In this document: positions 7,414-12,039 of the stretch, one piece after another
Layout of the letters: each line of letters begins with the position of its first letter
Numbering within the stretch: the stretch's first letter is position 1
Source of the DNA: Pseudomonadota bacterium
Lineage (GTDB): Bacteria; Pseudomonadota; Alphaproteobacteria; Rhizobiales; Rhizobiaceae
Assembly (NCBI GenBank): GCA_023433855.1
Contig: JAEYTV010000499.1
Location: 1 to 12,039, forward strand
Direction of reading: 5' to 3'
DNA: 12,039 bases
The notes under the pieces: generated by a model
Database searches by the model: none
Seen by the model: the letters and a program-made list of their open reading frames with translations, nothing else
What the model was told of the DNA's origin: nothing
Position numbers and translations under genes: made by a program

Positions 7414-9453
7414 ATGAATGGAGCAAAGCTGCCAGACGGCGGCGTTCTCTACGATGAAAGAGAAGACGAGGACGACGACGCGATCGTGTCCGAGACTCCC
7501 GACGTCCCGGCGATGTCGGTCGACTGGAACGAAGGCTGGAAAAACGAAAGCGGATTGAAGGGTGCCGAACTGATCGGCGAATTCGTCAAGCACCTGCCGA
7601 ATGCGCCCGGCGTTTACCGGATGTTCAACGAGGCGGGCGACGTACTTTACGTGGGCAAGGCTCGCAGCCTGAAGAAACGCGTTGCGAATTACGCGCAAGG
7701 GCGCGTCCACTCCAACCGAATTGCCCGAATGGTGCGCGAGACGCATCACATGGAGTTCGTTACGACGCGCACGGAAACCGAGGCGCTGCTGCTCGAAGCC
7801 AATCTCATCAAGCGGCTTCGCCCCCGCTTCAACGTACTTCTGCGCGACGATAAGTCTTTCCCCTACATCATGATCACCGGGGACCACCGCGCGCCGGCAA
7901 TCTTCAAACATCGCGGTGCCCGTGCGCGCAAGGGTGATTATTTCGGACCTTTCGCATCGGCTGCCGCCGTGGGGCGCACCATCAACTCTCTTCAGCGCGC
8001 ATTCCTGCTGCGCACCTGCACCGACAGCGTCTTCGAGGCACGCACCCGTCCCTGCCTTCTGTTCCAGATCAAGCGCTGTTCGGGACCCTGCACCCATGAG
8101 ATCAGCGATGAGGATTATGCGGGGCTGGTCGGGGAAGCCAAGGATTTCCTGTCCGGCAAGAGCCAGAACGTCAAGGCAGCAATTGCAGCGCAAATGGCGG
8201 AGGCATCCGAGGACCTGGACTTCGAACGCGCCGCGATCTATCGCGACCGCCTCGCTGCCCTCTCGCATGTCCAAAGCCACCAGGGGATCAATCCGGCGGG
8301 CGTGGAGGAGGCCGACATATTCGCGATCCACCACGAGGGGGGCCTCTCATGCATCCAGGTCTTCTTCTTCCGCACGGGACAGAACTGGGGCAACCGCGCC
8401 TATTTCCCCAAGGCGGATCCCCAGTTATCCGGCGCGGAGGTGCTGAACGCATTTCTCGCCCAGTTCTACGACGACAAGCCTGTGCCCAAGCAGATCCTGC
8501 TTTCCGAAGCGGTCGAGGAGCAGGACCTGCTGGCCCAGGCCTTCTGCGAGAAGGCGGGCCATCGCGTGATGATCTCGGTCCCCCAGCGCGGTGAAAAGAA
8601 GGATCTCGTCGCCCACGTATTGGCCAATGCCAGGGAAGCGCACGGACGCAAGCTCGCCGAAACCTCGTCTCAGGCAAGGCTCCTGAAAGGTTTTGCGGAG
8701 ACCTTCGGGCTCCCCTACGTTCCTCGACGGATCGAGATCTACGACAACTCGCACATCATGGGCACGAATGCGGTGGGCGGCATGGTGGTGGCGGGACCGG
8801 AAGGTTTCGTGAAGAACCAGTATCGCAAGTTCAACATCAAATCGACGGACATCACGCCGGGCGACGATTTCGGCATGATGCGGGAGGTGATGACGCGCCG
8901 GTTCTCGCGGCTGATCAAGGAAGAAGGCCTTCCAGACCGGAGCGCGCCCGCCGACACCGGCGCGGAGGAGATCGGCGACGCCGCCCTTCCCGCCTGGCCT
9001 GACGTGATCCTGATCGACGGCGGGCAAGGCCAGATGACCGCGGTGCGCAGCATCCTCGACGAACTCGGCATCCGCGATGTGGTGACCGCCATCGGCGTCG
9101 CCAAGGGGGTGGATCGTGATGCCGGCCGCGAACGCTTCTTTGTGGAGGGCAAAGCCGATTTCGCGCTGCCGCCGCGCGATCCCGTCCTGTACTTCATCCA
9201 GCGCCTTCGCGACGAGGCGCACCGGTTCGCCATCGGCTCGCATCGGGCGCGGCGCAAGAAGGAAATGGTCCGTAATCCACTCGATGAGATCTCCGGGATC
9301 GGTCCGGGCCGCAAGCGCAAGCTTCTGCAGCATTTCGGCACAGCCAAGGCGGTTTCCCGCGCCGGCCTGACGGACCTGATGGCCGTCGAAGGCATTTCCG
9401 AGGCTGTCGCAAAGCAGATATACAATCACTTCCACGAGAACCGCTCGGGATGA
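7414..9453 (+). CDS. uvrC: Excinuclease ABC subunit C
   Basis: A 679-residue UvrC, the dual-incision nuclease of nucleotide excision repair, recruited by UvrB on damaged DNA. Domains in order: an acidic N-terminal extension (residues 1-55); the GIY-YIG nuclease for 3' incision ([20 protein letters not shown], 66-85); a Cys-rich segment with four Cys (about 200-228; in some UvrC proteins this binds an Fe-S cluster); the UVR motif that contacts UvrB (about 250-285, [14 protein letters not shown]); the RNase H-like nuclease for 5' incision ([16 protein letters not shown] near 440, [10 protein letters not shown] near 534, HRFAIGSHR near 602); and tandem helix-hairpin-helix DNA-binding motifs ([14 protein letters not shown] and [13 protein letters not shown]). 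GGAG (7402-7405) supports the ATG at 7414. It is first in the apparent uvrC-pgsA-moaD-moaE order, but 271 bp separate it from pgsA. Confidence 0.97.
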   Translation: MNGAKLPDGGVLYDEREDEDDDAIVSETPDVPAMSVDWNEGWKNESGLKGAELIGEFVKHLPNAPGVYRMFNEAGDVLYVGKARSLKKRVANYAQGRVHSNRIARMVRETHHMEFVTTRTETEALLLEANLIKRLRPRFNVLLRDDKSFPYIMITGDHRAPAIFKHRGARARKGDYFGPFASAAAVGRTINSLQRAFLLRTCTDSVFEARTRPCLLFQIKRCSGPCTHEISDEDYAGLVGEAKDFLSGKSQNVKAAIAAQMAEASEDLDFERAAIYRDRLAALSHVQSHQGINPAGVEEADIFAIHHEGGLSCIQVFFFRTGQNWGNRAYFPKADPQLSGAEVLNAFLAQFYDDKPVPKQILLSEAVEEQDLLAQAFCEKAGHRVMISVPQRGEKKDLVAHVLANAREAHGRKLAETSSQARLLKGFAETFGLPYVPRRIEIYDNSHIMGTNAVGGMVVAGPEGFVKNQYRKFNIKSTDITPGDDFGMMREVMTRRFSRLIKEEGLPDRSAPADTGAEEIGDAALPAWPDVILIDGGQGQMTAVRSILDELGIRDVVTAIGVAKGVDRDAGRERFFVEGKADFALPPRDPVLYFIQRLRDEAHRFAIGSHRARRKKEMVRNPLDEISGIGPGRKRKLLQHFGTAKAVSRAGLTDLMAVEGISEAVAKQIYNHFHENRSG

Positions 9454-9513
9454 CGGTGGATGCCAAACCGGCTGGCAATGCCGATTCCGTACGGTCCGCG
9501 GGAATGAGTTCTC

Positions 9514-9699
9514 GTGCTGCTCGTGCTGGTCTCGGCCTTGGTTCTCATGGGCGTACCGCTCGTCATCACAATTCTGTTCGTAATCTGCGGTTATGAAGGC
9601 CGACGCGTGGACCACCCGGCCAGATGCAACAGGCGACGCAATCTTGCGCAAAAAAGCCGCCGCCCCGTGTTGACGATGAGCGGTCAAAGCTTCAACTAG
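9514..9699 (+). CDS. Possible 61-residue small membrane protein (doubtful)
   Basis: In the 271-bp gap between uvrC and pgsA, a GTG-started frame encodes a very hydrophobic first 27 residues (LLVLVSALVLMGVPLVITIL) followed by a basic, Arg-rich tail. This is the layout of a single-pass small membrane protein. An internal ATG at 9547 would give a 50-residue version. Support is weak: there is no good RBS, codon choice drifts in the tail, and I know no family for it. Chance coding in a GC-rich spacer is at least as likely. The spacer may instead hold a promoter for pgsA-moaD-moaE. Confidence 0.2.
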   Translation: MLLVLVSALVLMGVPLVITILFVICGYEGRRVDHPARCNRRRNLAQKSRRPVLTMSGQSFN

Positions 9700-9724
9700 A
9701 GACAAATATCGGAATAGATCGGCC

Positions 9725-10312
9725 ATGGCTTCCCGCGCGTACAACATCCCCAATCTCCTGACCTACGGACGCATCCTTGCGGTGCCGCTCATCGTGGTCT
9801 GCTTCTTCATCGAAGGCCGCCTGGCGAGTTCCGACGGCACCCGATGGACGGCGGTGATCCTCTTTGCAGTGGCGTCCATCACGGACTATCTCGACGGATA
9901 TCTCGCGCGTATCTGGAACCAGACCTCCAATATCGGCAGAATGCTCGATCCGATTGCCGACAAGCTGCTGGTCGCCTCGGTCCTTCTGCTGATGGCGGCC
10001 GACGGCACCATTGCCGGCTGGTCCATCTGGGCAGCTATCACCATCCTGTGCCGGGAGATCCTCGTCTCGGGCTTGCGGGAATACCTTGCCGCCCTCAAGG
10101 TGTCGGTTCCGGTAACGCGGATCGCCAAATGGAAGACCACCATCCAGATGGTGGCCATCGCCTTCCTGCTTGCAGGCCCGGCCGGCGACAAGATCATGCC
10201 CTACATCACCGAAATCGGCATCGCACTCCTCTGGATTGCTGCGATCCTCACCTTCTACACCGGCTACGACTACTTCAAGGCAGGCCTGAAGCACCTGGCG
10301 GACGCCGAATGA
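9725..10312 (+). CDS. pgsA: CDP-diacylglycerol--glycerol-3-phosphate 3-phosphatidyltransferase
   Basis: A 195-residue integral inner-membrane enzyme that joins CDP-diacylglycerol and glycerol-3-phosphate to make phosphatidylglycerol phosphate, the committed step to phosphatidylglycerol and cardiolipin. The CDP-alcohol phosphatidyltransferase signature fits exactly: D54-x2-D57-G58-x2-A61-R62-x8-G71-x3-D75-x3-D79 (DYLDGYLAR ... GRMLDPIADK). These Asp residues hold the metal ions. Several hydrophobic helices flank it. The N-terminus NIPNLLTYGRILAVP is typical of bacterial PgsA. The start ATG at 9725 has only a weak GGA-type RBS. The stop codon overlaps the moaD start as ATGA (10309-10312), suggesting translational coupling. 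Confidence 0.95.
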   Translation: MASRAYNIPNLLTYGRILAVPLIVVCFFIEGRLASSDGTRWTAVILFAVASITDYLDGYLARIWNQTSNIGRMLDPIADKLLVASVLLLMAADGTIAGWSIWAAITILCREILVSGLREYLAALKVSVPVTRIAKWKTTIQMVAIAFLLAGPAGDKIMPYITEIGIALLWIAAILTFYTGYDYFKAGLKHLADAE

Positions 10313-10566
10313 GCACAAGACTGGTTTATTTCGCGTGGGTGCGGGAACGGATCGGCAAGGCGGAAGAGGAACTCGATCTTCCTGACACTGTCGTCACGGT
10401 GCGCGATCTGCTGAATCATCTCAAGGGACTGGGCGAAGAATACGAGAATGCACTCCAATATCCGGAGGTGATCCGCGTCGCGATCAACCAGGAACATGTC
10501 GAACACTCCGAAAAGATCGGAGGTGCGCGTGAAATCGGCATATTCCCCCCGATGACCGGAGGGTAG
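10309..10566 (+). CDS. moaD: Molybdopterin synthase sulfur carrier subunit MoaD
   Basis: An 85-residue ubiquitin-fold protein and the small subunit of molybdopterin synthase. The C-terminus FPPMTGG ends in the Gly-Gly that is adenylated (by MoeB) and turned into a thiocarboxylate, the sulfur donor for the dithiolene of molybdopterin. The N-terminal MSTRLVYFAWVRERIG and the central RVAINQEHV stretch fit the family. Its ATG lies inside the pgsA stop (ATGA), so it should be translationally coupled to pgsA. moaE follows after two bases. moaA, moaB, moaC and moeB are not in the window. Confidence 0.95.
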   Translation: MSTRLVYFAWVRERIGKAEEELDLPDTVVTVRDLLNHLKGLGEEYENALQYPEVIRVAINQEHVEHSEKIGGAREIGIFPPMTGG

Positions 10567-10568
10567 CG

Positions 10569-11030
10569 ATGACCATTGAACCGCGGATCAGGGTGCAACG
10601 TGAGGATTTCGACCTGGAGGCCGAAATCGATCTGATTGCCGCCGGCCGTACCGACATCGGTGCCGTCGTCACCTTCACGGGCCTGTGCCGCGACGAACAG
10701 GGCGCGCTGTCGGCGTTGGAACTCGAGCATTATCCGGGCATGGCCGAGGGGGAAATGGACCGGATCGCGAGGATCGCCATTGACCGGTTTGCGCTTCTCG
10801 GTCTTTCCGCCATTCACCGCCATGGCAAGATCCCGCCAGGTGGGAAGATCGTTCTGGTGGTTGCGGCAGCCCCTCACCGGCAGGCAGCGTTCGACGGCGC
10901 CAGTTTCATGATGGATTTTCTGAAAACCTCCGCGCCCTTCTGGAAGAAGGAACACGCAACGGATGGCACCACCGGAGACTGGGTGGCGGCCAAAGACGCC
11001 GATGATGCGGCGCGCGACAGATGGCGGTGA
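10569..11030 (+). CDS. moaE: Molybdopterin synthase catalytic subunit MoaE
   Basis: A 153-residue large subunit of molybdopterin synthase, which with two MoaD converts cyclic pyranopterin monophosphate to molybdopterin. Conserved elements are the FTGLCRD loop (36-42), ALELEHYPGMAE (49-60), IHRHGKIPPG (82-91) and LKTSAPFWKKE (118-128). Lys119 and Lys126 match the catalytic lysines of E. coli MoaE in number and context. A strong GGAGGG (10558-10563) lies at the end of moaD, five bases before the ATG. The stop codon (11028-11030) directly abuts the stop codon of the convergent permease gene, with no bases between and no obvious terminator. Confidence 0.96.
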   Translation: MTIEPRIRVQREDFDLEAEIDLIAAGRTDIGAVVTFTGLCRDEQGALSALELEHYPGMAEGEMDRIARIAIDRFALLGLSAIHRHGKIPPGGKIVLVVAAAPHRQAAFDGASFMMDFLKTSAPFWKKEHATDGTTGDWVAAKDADDAARDRWR

Positions 11031-11927
11031 TTATGGGATCGGGCGTTCCTGGCGGGCGGACACCATGATGATCACGAGCGCCGAGAGCACCGCCAGATCC
11101 CGCCAGAATATCGGGCCGTAGCCGCTCCACAGCGTTTCTCCCAACCCGACGACAGCAGCGCCGGCGGCCGAACGGAGGGGGTGCAGGTGGCTGCCCACAG
11201 CCGCAATCAGCACGATTTTCAACCCGAAGAACAGGCCGGCGCCGAAATCCATCGTACCGAAATGCGAGGTGGCCAGCACGCCGCAGATGCAGGCGAAGAG
11301 AGCGGCACCCGCATAAGCGATCGTAAAGACGCGCTCGGTGTCGGTGCCGGAAAGTTCGGCGGCCAGCGGATCGTCAGAAACCGCCCGCCACATCCGGCCC
11401 CAGCGCGTGCGATGGAGTACGGCGGCACCTCCCCCTATCATCCCGAGCATCAGCGTGACATTGATCAGCTGGAGGCGGGTCAGGCTGACGGTAACGCCTG
11501 CGTCACGCCAAAGCACGACGGGGTCGCTTATAAACGGGGGCAGCCACAGTTCACGACTTCCGGACGTGAGACGTGCCGCTTCCATCAACACCATCAGTAC
11601 GGCGACCGAAGCCACTATGACAGCATTGGGGCTGACTGCCGAAAGCGGCCGCATCACGAACCGCCCGGCAGCGAGAGCCGCCATGATGCCGCCTAGGATC
11701 GCAAATACGGCCGCCATGCTCAGCGCCGCGGGCAGCGTCAACCGGAACATGTCCCAGCCAGTATGCGCGACAAGCAGGTAGAGATGGCCGGAGAAGGCGA
11801 AGATGGCACCATAGGTGATGTCGGCGCGTCGCGTCAGGGCGAAGGCGATGGAATACCCGAAGGCCAGGGCCGCGTAGAGCGCCGCCAACGGAAGTGCATT
11901 CGCCAGTTGCTGCAGCAGGTAGGCCAT
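11031..11927 (-). CDS. livH: LivH-type branched-chain amino acid ABC transporter permease
   Basis: A 298-residue multi-pass inner-membrane permease of the LivH/LivM family. The N-terminal LLQQLANALPLAALYAALAFGYSI and ADITYGAIFAFSGHLYLL match LivH, where the N-terminal stretch normally reads like a channel-forming helix followed by a G-x-(F/L)-x-G-A-Y-like segment. The middle GRMWRAVSDDPLAAELSGTD corresponds to the cytoplasmic loop (R-A-x-x-D-x-x-x-A-x-L-x-G) that contacts the ATPases. I chose ATG 11927 because of GAGGGA (11931-11936) four bases upstream; the frame runs open to 12011, but that part overlaps the palindrome and lacks an RBS. No LivM, LivG, LivF or binding protein gene lies with it: downstream is moaE on the other strand, upstream a divergent regulator. 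The substrate is not determined. Confidence 0.88.
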   Translation of the reverse strand: MAYLLQQLANALPLAALYAALAFGYSIAFALTRRADITYGAIFAFSGHLYLLVAHTGWDMFRLTLPAALSMAAVFAILGGIMAALAAGRFVMRPLSAVSPNAVIVASVAVLMVLMEAARLTSGSRELWLPPFISDPVVLWRDAGVTVSLTRLQLINVTLMLGMIGGGAAVLHRTRWGRMWRAVSDDPLAAELSGTDTERVFTIAYAGAALFACICGVLATSHFGTMDFGAGLFFGLKIVLIAAVGSHLHPLRSAAGAAVVGLGETLWSGYGPIFWRDLAVLSALVIIMVSARQERPIP

Positions 11928-11945
11928 AGATCCCTCGGACACAGC

Positions 11946-11974
11946 ACTATAACTGGTAAAATTCATTTTGCCAG
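11946..11974 (-). promoter_or_regulatory. Predicted sigma-70 promoter for livH
   Basis: On the minus strand, CTGGCA (11974-11969) is followed after 17 bp by TATAGT (11951-11946), a good -10 box. Transcription would start near 11939, leaving about a dozen untranslated bases that still include the GAGGGA Shine-Dalgarno. The promoter overlaps the plus-strand promoter almost completely. Confidence 0.5.
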
Positions 11975-11981
11975 TTATAGT
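11953..11981 (+). promoter_or_regulatory. Predicted sigma-70 promoter for the CGNR regulator gene
   Basis: The -35 CTGGTA (11953-11958) and -10 TATAGT (11976-11981) are separated by 17 bp. Seven bases after the -10 comes the ATG of the regulator (11988), so the predicted start of transcription coincides with the start codon and the mRNA would be leaderless. The lack of any Shine-Dalgarno before 11988 agrees with this. The -35 box is poor (3 of 6). Confidence 0.5.
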
Positions 11982-11987
11982 ACGGCC

Positions 11988-12039
11988 ATGCAGTTTTCGT
12001 GGACAGCACACAGGTTTGCAGGAGGCGCACTGGCTCTCG
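11988..12039 (+). CDS. ABATE-domain / CGNR zinc-finger transcriptional regulator, N-terminus (partial)
   Basis: Only 17 residues are inside the window: MQFSWTAHRFAGGALAL. The pattern F-x-W-x-x-H-R-F-x-G-G-A-L-A-L matches the start of ABATE-domain proteins with a C-terminal CGNR zinc finger, as I recall them from rhizobia, where it continues as D-x-x-N-T. These are putative DNA-binding, stress-related regulators. There is no Shine-Dalgarno ahead of the ATG; a TATAGT box seven bases upstream suggests a leaderless transcript. Divergent placement over a palindrome suggests it controls itself and livH. The identification rests on a short stretch. Confidence 0.6.
   Translation, partial: MQFSWTAHRFAGGALAL

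Larger units (their letters stand above)
11946..11981. promoter_or_regulatory. 36-bp palindrome between livH and the CGNR regulator, probable operator
   Basis: The arm ACTATAACTGG (11946-11956) is repeated perfectly inverted as CCAGTTATAGT (11971-11981). Inside, AAAA (11958-11961) and TTTT (11966-11969) also pair, leaving one G-T mismatch and a TTCA centre. It lies exactly between the two divergent start codons. The inner CTGGT/CCAG parts resemble generic GntR-type half-sites, but the adjacent ABATE/CGNR regulator is the more obvious binder. The assignment to a protein is inference; the symmetry is seen directly. Confidence 0.8.

Noticed and set aside
9450..9596. A 48-codon frame starting in the uvrC stop as ATGA
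   Set aside because: The product is low-complexity (Arg, Ala, Gly, Ser, His), without hydrophobic or domain pattern, and without an RBS at proper distance. It looks like chance.
8425..9753. A 442-codon open frame on the minus strand
   Set aside because: It is antisense to uvrC, including the RNase H-like and HhH parts, and its product has no recognisable motif.
1..12039. CRISPR arrays, tRNAs, IS elements, att sites or phage genes
   Set aside because: No regularly spaced repeats, cloverleaf sequences, transposase or integrase motifs, or flanking target duplications were found on reading both strands.

Overview
The window looks like a stretch of chromosome from an alphaproteobacterium of the Rhizobiaceae (Rhizobium/Agrobacterium/Sinorhizobium relatives). 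The grounds are high GC, strongly GC-biased third codon positions, an Omp25/RopB-like outer membrane protein, and the gene string uvrC-pgsA-moaD-moaE, which I recall from rhizobial genomes. No rRNA, tRNA, IS element, integrase or CRISPR array was seen. The content is mostly housekeeping, with a few real oddities.

Layout from left to right. The 3' end of a purN-like gene (+) runs to 124. It converges with a minus-strand pair: a 712-residue molybdopterin oxidoreductase and a NudK-like Nudix hydrolase, joined by an ATGA stop/start overlap. Divergent from that pair is rlmJ (+, 23S rRNA A2030 methyltransferase). Its stop codon shares a CTAG palindrome with the stop of a minus-strand multi-pass membrane protein of the lysylphosphatidylglycerol synthase transmembrane (UPF0104) family. 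That gene is split by an in-frame TGA. Divergent from it is a plus-strand pair, a secreted RNase T2 and a glutathione S-transferase. The pair ends at a strong bidirectional terminator facing a minus-strand outer membrane beta-barrel gene. About 620 bp without a recognisable gene follow, and then the plus-strand cluster uvrC, pgsA, moaD, moaE. Last come an orphan LivH-type permease (-) and, divergent from it, the first codons of an ABATE/CGNR zinc-finger regulator.

Functional links. moaD and moaE form molybdopterin synthase, and the oxidoreductase at the left is a consumer of the resulting cofactor. The Nudix hydrolase is coupled to that Moco enzyme, which raises the untested idea that it acts on a pyrophosphate of the cofactor (MGD).

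The best candidate for something undescribed is at the right edge. A near-perfect 36-bp palindrome (11946-11981) carries two face-to-face promoters with matching TATAGT -10 boxes. In the plus direction the predicted transcription start falls on the regulator's ATG, suggesting a leaderless, self-regulated gene that controls a lone amino-acid permease. The second item worth checking is the nonsense codon in the membrane protein gene, which lies in a short cluster of apparent substitutions.
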